A DNA stretch of 64,000 bases from contig CAZCKC010000002.1 of NCBI GenBank assembly GCA_964499235.1, forward strand, positions 1 to 64,000, in the 5' to 3' direction. Source of the stretch: JAFGRR01 sp964499235 (GTDB taxonomy: Bacteria > Planctomycetota > Phycisphaerae > UBA1845 > Fen-1342). Both the position numbers and the translations under genes were made by a program. This document shows positions 15,130 through 22,396 of the stretch, piece after piece; the stretch's first letter is position 1; each line of letters begins with the position of its first letter. Below the pieces are notes generated by a model. That model saw only the letters and a list, made by a program, of their open reading frames with translations, was not told the DNA's origin and did no database searches.

Positions 15130-16153
15130 GCGGGTCTCCGAGCCGGGGCTTGATGACCGCTGCGAACACCGCCTCGGCGTCCGGCAGGTGCATGGCCACG
15201 TCGAGCCGCAACAACGGCCGGGCATCGGCGGGCCAGCGGGGCGCTAGTTTGCCCCAATCCTTGCCGGTTGTCACGACGACATCGACGTCGCGCCACGCGG
15301 CCGCCCGGATGATCTCGGCCACCTCCACTTCGGTATAGCGATGGTGGTCGGGAAAGGCAATCGGGTAGCGCACGGCTGAAGCAAGGGGCAACAGCGAGCG
15401 GACGAAGGTCTCCGGATTGCCGATCGCGCAGACGGGCTGGACGGTCTTGTCCGAAAGATCAGCGAGATCCATCGCGGTGGCCGAATCATGACCGCCCCAG
15501 CCGCTGGGCTCCACGTTGGCGACCGTCATCGGGATTCCCGGGCAGATGACGGCCAGGCGCTGCTCGATCGCCGTGCGCTCAGCGGTGGTGATCTGATTCG
15601 CTCGCGTGATCACGATGAGGTCGGCGCGTTGCAGCGCGGAGAGGGGCTCCCGGAGGCGTCCTTCCGGGAGGAGTGCGTCGCCGCCCCACGGGTTCAAGCC
15701 GTCGAGCAGGACGATGTCGACGTCGCGCGCGAGGCGGCGGTGCTGGAAGCCGTCGTCGAGAACGAGGACCGTCGCGTCGTGCTCGTCAATCGCCGACCGT
15801 GCGCCTCCGATTCGGTCGGGGTTGACGACGACAGGCACGTCCGCGGCGCGGGCGTGGTATTCCTCGACCTCGTCGGCGGTTTGGCCGGCCGGGGCCGCGT
15901 AGCCGCGCGTCAGGATGGCGGGTCGTTCGTCCTGTTCCCGCAGCCACTGCACAAGTGTCGCCACGGTGGGTGTCTTGCCGGTGCCGCCGACCGTGATGTT
16001 GCCGATGCTGATCACTGGCACTGAGACGCGGGTTCCGCCGATGCGGTCATAGCGCAGATTGCGAAGCCGAATCGCGGCCGCGTACCCCCCTGCCGCCGGC
16101 CGAAGCCAGCGGCGGTAGTGCCAGAGATGCGGACGCGGCTTGATCAGCTTCAT
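15122..16153 (-). CDS. lpxK: Tetraacyldisaccharide 4'-kinase LpxK
   Basis: 343 residues from ATG 16153. LpxK phosphorylates the 4' position of tetraacyldisaccharide 1-phosphate to form lipid IVA at the inner membrane. The Walker A-like loop GGTGKTP lies at 56-62 after VISIGNITV, and the family motif LDDGFQHRRL follows at about 148-157. The C-terminal domain includes FPDHHRYTEVEV, typical for the family. Its presence implies lipid A synthesis and therefore an outer membrane. It sits 40 bases downstream of an epimerase gene and overlaps the next gene by 8 bases. No kdtA or other lpx gene is in this window. Confidence 0.92.
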   Translation of the reverse strand: MKLIKPRPHLWHYRRWLRPAAGGYAAAIRLRNLRYDRIGGTRVSVPVISIGNITVGGTGKTPTVATLVQWLREQDERPAILTRGYAAPAGQTADEVEEYHARAADVPVVVNPDRIGGARSAIDEHDATVLVLDDGFQHRRLARDVDIVLLDGLNPWGGDALLPEGRLREPLSALQRADLIVITRANQITTAERTAIEQRLAVICPGIPMTVANVEPSGWGGHDSATAMDLADLSDKTVQPVCAIGNPETFVRSLLPLASAVRYPIAFPDHHRYTEVEVAEIIRAAAWRDVDVVVTTGKDWGKLAPRWPADARPLLRLDVAMHLPDAEAVFAAVIKPRLGDPRA

Positions 16154-16193
16154 GTCCGGCCCCCGGGGCTGTTGGGTGTGAGCGGCGAGGATG

Positions 16194-17129
16194 TCAGGTC
16201 TCGAGGTAGCCGTTTTCGCGCTGCCACTTGACGGACCGCGGCACGCCGGCGGTGAGCGGCGTCTGGGGGCGGTAGCCGATGAGCTGGCGCGCCTTGGAGA
16301 TGTCGGCGACGTAGCGGGTGACCTCGCCGGCCCGGGTCGGCTCGAGGCTGACGTTGGGCTCACGCTGGAGCGAGAGGCCGATGAGGTTGACGAGATCGAT
16401 CAGCGTCGCCCCCTGCCCGTAAGCGAGGTTGATCGTTTCGCGGACGATCTTGCCGCTGGCGAGCGCGTCGATGCCGGCCAGACAACCGGCGACGCAGTCG
16501 TCGACATACGTGAAGTCGAGGACCTTCTCCGGGCCGAAGATCACGATCGGCTCGCCGGCCGCGACGCGCTGGATAAAGAGCGGGATGACACGCTCCATCC
16601 GTTGGAGGTCGCAGTCGTAGCGGCCATAGACGTTGCTGAACCGATAGACGAGGCAGGGCAGTTCGTAGCACTCGGCGTAGGAGTAGATGAAGGCTTCGCC
16701 GGCGATCTTGGAGGCGCTGTAGGGGCTTTCGGCGACGACGAAGTCGGCCTCGGCCTCGTTGGTGACATGGCGGAGGATGTCGCCGTAGACCTCGCGCGAG
16801 CTGCCGAAGATGAAGGGGACGTTGCCCTGGCGGCGGGCGAACTCGAGGGCGGCGAAAAGGGACTCGACGTTCTCCATCGCGCGAACGGGGTTTTCGACGA
16901 GCTCGAAGACCTTGGCGTGGGCGGCGAGGTGGACGACGACGTCGAAGCGGCCGGTGACGGGAAAATTTCCATCCCGGGCCTGCCGAATGTCGGTGACTAC
17001 TGTTTGAATATTATCGGTCCAGGCATTGGGACGGCTGTCGATTCCGACCACGTCGTCGCCCCGCTGCAGCAAGGCCAGGCCGAGATTGGTTCCGATCTGT
17101 CCGCTGGAGCCAGTAATCAGCACCCGCAT
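16194..17129 (-). CDS. NAD-dependent nucleotide-sugar epimerase/dehydratase (extended SDR)
   Basis: 311 residues. NAD-binding GSSGQIG at 7-13, HLAAHAKVFELVENP as in UDP-glucose 4-epimerase and GDP-sugar dehydratase relatives, SSREVYG with the Ser-rich active-site strand, and the catalytic YSASK. The segment RFSNVYGRYD and the DFTYVDDCVAG motif are typical of the extended SDR sugar epimerases. The exact sugar cannot be read from sequence. First gene of a five-gene minus-strand cluster with lpxK, consistent with a role in LPS or exopolysaccharide sugars. Confidence 0.88.
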   Translation of the reverse strand: MRVLITGSSGQIGTNLGLALLQRGDDVVGIDSRPNAWTDNIQTVVTDIRQARDGNFPVTGRFDVVVHLAAHAKVFELVENPVRAMENVESLFAALEFARRQGNVPFIFGSSREVYGDILRHVTNEAEADFVVAESPYSASKIAGEAFIYSYAECYELPCLVYRFSNVYGRYDCDLQRMERVIPLFIQRVAAGEPIVIFGPEKVLDFTYVDDCVAGCLAGIDALASGKIVRETINLAYGQGATLIDLVNLIGLSLQREPNVSLEPTRAGEVTRYVADISKARQLIGYRPQTPLTAGVPRSVKWQRENGYLET

Positions 17130-17326
17130 CGCGCACGCCGCTCCTGAAGACGGTCTGGAGGATCAATTCAAAGCATCGTAATCGCGGCGGGCGTTGCTCG
17201 CCACGAGCGGGTCACGCAAAGCCCGCGGGCGGTGCATCAAGGTCGCCCATGGGCTCGGTTTAACTCGGCATCGACGCGGGGCGATACATCCAATACGAGC
17301 CGGGGGGCCGACGCCGGGGACCAAAG

Positions 17327-18400
17327 ATGGCTGACAGCGAGCCGCGCCGCATCCGCCAGGAGCGTGGCAACATCGAGCGGATCCTGAACAAGCTCGACGC
17401 CGAGGTGAACCCGCAGGCGAACGAGGTTCGCGAGGACATCCGTTACCGGTACCGGCTATGGGCAACCAGCGTTCGGTTCGAGGTTTCGAATGGCCAGCAA
17501 GAGCAGCACCTCGCGCCCACGCGGAACGTGAGCCGTCGGGGGATGGGGTTCCTGGTCGGCAACTACGTCTATCCAGGAACGCGCTGCCAGATCAAGCTGG
17601 TCCAGGCCAACCGCAAGACGCAAGCGGTGACGGGGACGGTGAGGCACTGTTACTACTACCCCGGTTCCGGCGCGGTTCACGTTGTAGGGGTCCAGTTTGA
17701 CGAACCGATCGACGTGCACCTGTTCCAGGAGGAGGCGCCGGCATTGCCAGTCCTGCTTATCGACGCGGATTCCGGGGCGGCGGAGCGGATTCGACAGGGC
17801 TTTGAGCCGCTGGTGGTGCGGGTGGTCGAGGTGGCGCAGGCCGCGTCGGCGCTGCGGCTCGTGCTGGAGGTCCGGCCGGTTGTGATCTTCCTGAACATGA
17901 GCATCCCGGGGCTGGACGGGTTCGTGACGGCGCAGGCGATTCGGCGGCTGGGGTACAAGGACCTGCTGGTCGCGCTGTCACAGGACACGTCGACGGCGTT
18001 TCAGGAGCGCTGCAAGGACGCCGGCATTGACGAGTGCGTTTCCGAAGCCTTCCAGCCTGAGAAGTATCGCGATGCGGTGGCGGGCCATCAGGCGCCGGAG
18101 AATCCCGCGACGGAGTCGGCCGAAGAGGTCATGTCCAAGCTGGAGCAGTTCATGGCCGATTTGCCGGAGCGGTTCCGGCAGTTCGAGCAGGTGCTGGCGG
18201 AGGAGAACCTCGGAGACTTCGCGCGGCTGGCGCGGTCGCTCGAGTCGGCGTCGCAGGCCTGCGGGATGCAGGTCTTCGCCGAGATGGGGCAAAACCTGCG
18301 GAGTGCGGCCGAGGCGGGCGTCACAATCGAGCGGCTGCAGATGCAGGTGGCGGAGCTCGCCACGCTTTGCCAGCTCGGGCGGCGGCCGAAGGGGAACTAA
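17327..18400 (+). CDS. PilZ domain protein with degenerate receiver and HPt-like domains
   Basis: 357 residues. PilZ domain at about 35-130 with the c-di-GMP signature R39xxxR43 (RYRYR) and N67-x-S69-x-x-G72 (NVSRRG). A receiver-like domain follows (about 140-255): acidic residues D146/D148 remain, but the phosphoacceptor position reads N190 in VIFLNMSIPG. The C-terminal helical segment (about 270-350, ARLARSLESASQACGM) has the spacing of an HPt domain but has Arg where the phosphorylated His would be. So c-di-GMP binding is likely and phosphotransfer is not. The stop overlaps the convergent purN stop by 4 bases. It may be an effector of flagellar or exopolysaccharide control. Confidence 0.82.
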   Translation: MADSEPRRIRQERGNIERILNKLDAEVNPQANEVREDIRYRYRLWATSVRFEVSNGQQEQHLAPTRNVSRRGMGFLVGNYVYPGTRCQIKLVQANRKTQAVTGTVRHCYYYPGSGAVHVVGVQFDEPIDVHLFQEEAPALPVLLIDADSGAAERIRQGFEPLVVRVVEVAQAASALRLVLEVRPVVIFLNMSIPGLDGFVTAQAIRRLGYKDLLVALSQDTSTAFQERCKDAGIDECVSEAFQPEKYRDAVAGHQAPENPATESAEEVMSKLEQFMADLPERFRQFEQVLAEENLGDFARLARSLESASQACGMQVFAEMGQNLRSAAEAGVTIERLQMQVAELATLCQLGRRPKGN

Positions 18401-19056
18401 AGCTCGGACGTTTGGCGGCTGCGTTGGGCGGTGGTGGTGAGCCAGGCGAGGCCGTGGTCGGCGACCTGCTGAATGACGCGGGGGTAGAGGTCGCGCTCGG
18501 CTTGCTGGACGCGCTCGGCGAGGCTTTCGGGGGTGTCGTCGGGACGGCGGGCGACGCGGGTCTGGGCCAGGACCGGGCCGTGGTCGTACTCGTGGTCGAC
18601 GAGATGAACGGTGCAGCCGGTCTCGGGGACGCCGGCGGCGATGACGGCCTCGTGGACGTGATGGCCGTGCATGCCCTGGCCGCCGAACCTGGGCAGCAGC
18701 GCGGGGTGGATGTTGATGATGCGGCCGTTGAAGTCGGGGGGGAAGTCCCAGAAGACGAGGAAGCCGGCCATCACGACGAGGTCGACGCCGACGGCGCGGA
18801 GGTGTTCGGCGAGGGTGGCGGAGAAGGCTTGGTTGCTCGGGTAGTCGATGGGTCGAATGATGGTGACGGGCAGGCCGGCTTCGTGCGCCCGCTTGACGCC
18901 GGCGACGCGGGCCCGAGAGCTGACGACGCTGTCGATGCGGGCGTCGCGGAGGCGGTCGGACTGGATGGCGGCGTGGAGGTGCATGAGCGTGGAACCACCG
19001 CCGGAGATCAGAACACCAAGGCGGAGGGGCTGGCGGTTAGCGGGGGGCGCGGTCAT
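18397..19056 (-). CDS. purN: Phosphoribosylglycinamide formyltransferase (purine biosynthesis)
   Basis: 219 residues. PurN transfers a formyl group from 10-formyltetrahydrofolate to GAR. The catalytic triad is visible: N115 and H117 in INIHPALLP, and D158 in HEYDHGP. The GAR-binding loop LISGGGSTL near the N-terminus and VVMAGFL are as expected. Length matches the family (about 200-215). It is not in a purine operon here; neighbours are the PilZ protein (convergent, 4-base overlap) and a small membrane protein (divergent). Confidence 0.92.
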   Translation of the reverse strand: MTAPPANRQPLRLGVLISGGGSTLMHLHAAIQSDRLRDARIDSVVSSRARVAGVKRAHEAGLPVTIIRPIDYPSNQAFSATLAEHLRAVGVDLVVMAGFLVFWDFPPDFNGRIINIHPALLPRFGGQGMHGHHVHEAVIAAGVPETGCTVHLVDHEYDHGPVLAQTRVARRPDDTPESLAERVQQAERDLYPRVIQQVADHGLAWLTTTAQRSRQTSEL

Positions 19057-19241
19057 GGCGGCATCGTAGTCGAACGGCGCGGCAGGCCAAGGCGGTTGCC
19101 GGCTGCTGGCGAGGTGCGTTTGAGGCGTTAGAATTCGGCGCGACCGGCCTGCGGCGGTGCGGTTGCGTGGCGGGTGACCGGTGGGACATGCACCCGGGCG
19201 GGAGCTTTACCCGGCAAGCGACAGTGGAAGGAATACACGAC

Positions 19242-19592
19242 GTGGCCAAGTTGAAGACAGCGGAAGACAAGGCCCGGCTAAGCCTGGCGGCGGCGATCGC
19301 CGGCCTGGTGCTGACGATCGGGCCGCTGGGTCTGTTGGTCCGGAACTTCAGCGCCAGCGACTTTATGACCGTCTACAACGGCGGCGGGCCGTTCCTGATG
19401 GTGTTCGGGGGACTGCTGCTGGGAGCGCTGGCGGCGAACGGGGTGGCGTTCTTGCTGGCGTGGACCGCGGCCGGTGCGCGGCGGAACGAGCAGATGGGCA
19501 AGACGTGGCTGGGCTTTTTCCTGGGGGCGACGGGGCTGGCGGTGTGCCTGTCGGTGGGCGTGTTTTTCTATTTCACGCGGCACGCGATCTGA
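19242..19592 (+). CDS. Small membrane protein, three helices, unknown function
   Basis: 116 residues from GTG 19242, which has AAGGA with 9-base spacing; the frame is open back to 19167 with weaker starts. After a charged N-terminus (AKLKTAEDKAR), three hydrophobic helices are predicted, at about 15-35, 50-75 and 85-110. The middle loop carries NGGGPF. A TAGAAT -10-like box at 19129-19134 is the nearest promoter candidate. No family recognised. Convergent with a lipoprotein gene 38 bases away. Confidence 0.65.
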   Translation: MAKLKTAEDKARLSLAAAIAGLVLTIGPLGLLVRNFSASDFMTVYNGGGPFLMVFGGLLLGALAANGVAFLLAWTAAGARRNEQMGKTWLGFFLGATGLAVCLSVGVFFYFTRHAI

Positions 19593-19630
19593 GCCGCGGT
19601 ATCCACGACGAGGATTGACTTGAGGCCGCG

Positions 19631-20179
19631 TTAGGGGGCGGCGCCGAGGACCGGGTCGGGCGCGAGCTCGATGCCGGCCTCCTGCATGTAGTTTTCGGTG
19701 CGGCGGAGGATGCCTTGGAACTCGCCGCCGCTGACGAGGCTGAACTCGCCGCCGGGGCCGGCGATGCCGAGGATCTGGAGGTCGCGGTAGGCGTAGCGGC
19801 CGAGGCGGAAGAGGATCCAGTTGAGGCTCTGCTCGATCTGGGCGGTTCGGCAGAGGAGGTAGCCGATGGCGCCGCGGTTGAGGCGCTCCGTCGGGGCGTG
19901 CTGCCAGGCGCGGCCGACGAGGCCCTCGTCCTCGAGGAGGGTGCGGAGTTGGTCGTAGTCGCCGGTGAAGGCGTCGCCGTAGCGGAGGAGGTAAGCGGCG
20001 CGGTAGGCGGGCTCGGCGGTAATGAAGGGCTGCTGGCCGATATAGCTGACGAGCTCGACGTTGTCGACGGGGACGGGTTCGCGTGTCGGGGCGGGGTCGG
20101 GGGAATGAGGCTGGGGGGCCTGGCAGCCGAGGAGGAGCCCGGTCATCACGAAGCTGGTGGCGATCAAGCGCGCTCGCAT
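19631..20179 (-). CDS. Lipoprotein of unknown function
   Basis: 182 residues from ATG 20179, two bases after the barrel-protein stop, with GGAG upstream. Signal peptide with lipobox LLLGC, followed by a Pro-rich linker (about 20-40). The mature part is mixed helical, with PAYRAAYLLRYGDAFTGDYDQLRTLLEDEG. No family recognised. Because it begins within 2 bases of the alginate-export-like gene's stop, the two probably act together in the outer membrane or periplasm. Confidence 0.75.
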   Translation of the reverse strand: MRARLIATSFVMTGLLLGCQAPQPHSPDPAPTREPVPVDNVELVSYIGQQPFITAEPAYRAAYLLRYGDAFTGDYDQLRTLLEDEGLVGRAWQHAPTERLNRGAIGYLLCRTAQIEQSLNWILFRLGRYAYRDLQILGIAGPGGEFSLVSGGEFQGILRRTENYMQEAGIELAPDPVLGAAP

Positions 20180-20181
20180 GG

Positions 20182-21618
20182 TTAGAAGCTCCACGTCACG
20201 CCGGTGAAGAGGAAGTTGCGCATCCCGCGGTCGGAGTAGGCCTCGCCGGGGAAGAAGGCGCCCCAGCGGACGGTCCAGGACACGTCGGTCAGCACCCGCC
20301 AGTTGACGTAGTAATCCATTTCCCAGCCGACGAAGCCTTCGCCGCCGCGGTCAGCGGTGGGATCGGAGATGGCGCCGGACTGGTGGTGCTTGTGGTAGAT
20401 GAACCAGTTGCTGCCGAGCTCCAGGTCGCGGAAGACGCGGTGCTCGGGCAGGGGAAAAAACGAGCCGCCGAACTTGAAGATGTGGAGGTTGCTGGGGATC
20501 AGGCCGGCGGAGATGCCGGTATCGCGGTAGCCGAAGGCAACGAAGCTGGTGTCGTCGCCGCGGGTGTTGCCCCCGGCGGCGCTGGTGGGGCTGCCAAAGC
20601 GGTCGCCGTCGCCGCTGGCGAACAGGTACTCGAACATGACGCGGGGCTTGGTCGGGTGGTTGAAGTAGTACTCGAGACCGATGTCCCAGGCCCAGGCGCG
20701 GACGTCGTCCTGGGCGAGCCACTGGCGGTCGCCGTAGCTCTTGCCGGTCTCGTAGACCCACTCGGTCCAGTAGTTGAGGTTGGGGACGAGTTGGCCGCGC
20801 GAGCCGAGGCCGAAGTACTGCGTGTCGTACGAGTAGTTCTGGAAGAACATTGTGGGGCGTTCGTCGGTGAAGTCGTCGTTCCAGAGGGCGAAGACGAACG
20901 GCTGGTGGTTTTCGAAGCCGGTGTAGTCGAGCTGGACGCCGTAGAAGCGGCGGGACATGTGGCTGTCGACCGGATCGCTGACGTCGATGTTGGGGGTCGA
21001 GGCGATCGAGCGGGCGATCAGGCCGGTAAGGGTCCAGTCGTGCCAGCGGGCGTTGAAGGTCACGCCGTCGAGGGGCAGGTCGAGGGTGTAGCCGGTGCCG
21101 AAGACGACTTCCTGGCGGCCGACCTTGACCTCGAAGCCGTAGGGGTCATCGGGCTCGAGCAGGCGCAGGGCGCGGCCGACGCGGATGCGGTACCAGCCGC
21201 GTTCGAGGTTGGGGCCTTCCCAGTCTTTCTGGCGGTCGTACTCGTCGCCGGGGTGGAAGTAGTTGTAGGTCAGGCGGCCGCGGGCGAAGAGCTCGTGGTT
21301 GCCGCCGTCGAGGGTGAGGCGGGTCCAGAGGGAGGTGCTGGGGCGGTGGAGCCAGCGCGATGACTGGACGCCGTCGTCGAAGAAGAACGAGTAGTGCTCG
21401 ATCCAGCCGCCCCACTGCCAGTCGAGCAGCGACGCGATCGGCTCTTGCGCAAGCCGTTCGGCTTCGAGGGCGTCGTCGATCTGTCGCTGGCGGTCGAGGA
21501 TGTTCTGGATGGTGCGACTCTGTTGCTGCTGGGCGGTGGTCCCCTGGGCCAGCGTCGTGACGGAACCACCCGCCAGGACCATGATGGCTGCCAGGCCGAT
21601 CGATCGCTCGCCAATCAC
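20182..21618 (-). CDS. Alginate-export-like outer membrane beta-barrel protein
   Basis: 478 residues from GTG 21618 (GGAG 10 bases upstream), chosen because a signal peptide starts there (about 1-25, ending TLAQG). A Gln-rich coiled segment (about 26-60) precedes a barrel of alternating aromatic and polar strands typical of the alginate_exp family (AlgE-like): RGWYRIRVGRALRL, EVKVGRQEVVFGTGY, WTEWVYETGKSYG and a C-terminal FLFTGVTWSF ending in Phe, a usual barrel terminus. Such porins export or take up anionic polysaccharides. A long frame upstream to 21939 is probably noncoding. It overlaps or abuts the lipoprotein gene. Confidence 0.8.
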   Translation of the reverse strand: MIGERSIGLAAIMVLAGGSVTTLAQGTTAQQQQSRTIQNILDRQRQIDDALEAERLAQEPIASLLDWQWGGWIEHYSFFFDDGVQSSRWLHRPSTSLWTRLTLDGGNHELFARGRLTYNYFHPGDEYDRQKDWEGPNLERGWYRIRVGRALRLLEPDDPYGFEVKVGRQEVVFGTGYTLDLPLDGVTFNARWHDWTLTGLIARSIASTPNIDVSDPVDSHMSRRFYGVQLDYTGFENHQPFVFALWNDDFTDERPTMFFQNYSYDTQYFGLGSRGQLVPNLNYWTEWVYETGKSYGDRQWLAQDDVRAWAWDIGLEYYFNHPTKPRVMFEYLFASGDGDRFGSPTSAAGGNTRGDDTSFVAFGYRDTGISAGLIPSNLHIFKFGGSFFPLPEHRVFRDLELGSNWFIYHKHHQSGAISDPTADRGGEGFVGWEMDYYVNWRVLTDVSWTVRWGAFFPGEAYSDRGMRNFLFTGVTWSF

Positions 21619-21718
21619 AGGATGCTCGCTCCGGACGCGTGACGGGATGCAGGGTTCGCGACGGCCGCGCTGCTGGTCGCTGTTCGGCGGCTGCTGGGCA
21701 ACCACGCCGACCGGCGGT

Positions 21719-21747
21719 AGGATCGCTTCGCGTGCGGTGCCTGTCAA
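21719..21747 (-). promoter_or_regulatory. Putative promoter for the barrel protein/lipoprotein pair
   Basis: On the minus strand TTGACA (21747-21742, perfect -35), 17-bp spacer, GATCCT (21724-21719, weak -10). Transcription would start about 95 bases before the GTG at 21618. Confidence 0.35.
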
Positions 21748-21817
21748 CGTCTTCTTTCGGGCGATCGGTGGCGGTGCGGCGCTGGTCTGACCGAGGTTCG
21801 CGTGGGTCCCGATCACG

Positions 21818-22396
21818 ATGGCGCGAGAGCTCGAAATCAAGTACAAGCTGCCGGCGCCGGAGGCGTTCTGCGATCGGCTACGCGATGCCGGCGCGGCGCG
21901 GCAGCAGCGGGTGCAGGAGCACAACGCGATCCTTGACACGACGGACCGGCAACTGCTGCATCGCGGGGCGGGGCTGCGGCTGCGGCGTGAGACCGCGGAC
22001 GACGGCGGGCGGCGAGCGACGCTGACCTACAAGGGGCCACGCGAGTTCGACCCGCGGTTCATCGCCGGCGGGTTCAAGGCCCGCGAGGAGCTTGAGACGG
22101 TTGTCGGACAGCCCGACGAGCTCGAGCAGTTGCTCGAGCGGCTGGGCTTTCAACTGACGATCGTGTTCGAGAAATCGCGCGAGACGTGGCACTGCGGGGC
22201 ATGCGTCGTCACGGTGGATGAGCTGCCGCAGCTCGGCTGGTTCTGCGAGATCGAGGGCCCCGACGCCGACACGATCGAGGGCCTGGCGCAGCAACTCGCG
22301 CTGCAGCCGGATCAGCAGGTCAGCGAGACCTACGTCGAGCTCACCGCGCGGCACGGGGTGCCGACGCCTGACGGCGGGTGGCAGCTCACGTTCTAG
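21818..22396 (+). CDS. CYTH domain protein (CyaB-like class IV adenylate cyclase / triphosphatase family)
   Basis: 192 residues. The CYTH signature ExExK is at E4-L-E6-I-K8 in the first strand. Further charged residues of the triphosphate tunnel appear in LRLRRE, LTYKGP and RELETVV-like positions (REELETVV), and in FEKSRETW and CEIEGPD. CYTH proteins hydrolyse triphosphates or, in some cases, make cAMP. Class cannot be told from sequence. It is divergent from the barrel protein gene and convergent with the ABC permease, overlapping it by 11 bases. Confidence 0.85.
   Translation: MARELEIKYKLPAPEAFCDRLRDAGAARQQRVQEHNAILDTTDRQLLHRGAGLRLRRETADDGGRRATLTYKGPREFDPRFIAGGFKAREELETVVGQPDELEQLLERLGFQLTIVFEKSRETWHCGACVVTVDELPQLGWFCEIEGPDADTIEGLAQQLALQPDQQVSETYVELTARHGVPTPDGGWQLTF

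Noticed and set aside
20182..21939. Longer form of the barrel protein starting at 21939.
   Set aside because: It would place the signal peptide 107 residues inside. GTG 21618 with a Shine-Dalgarno gives an N-terminal signal peptide.
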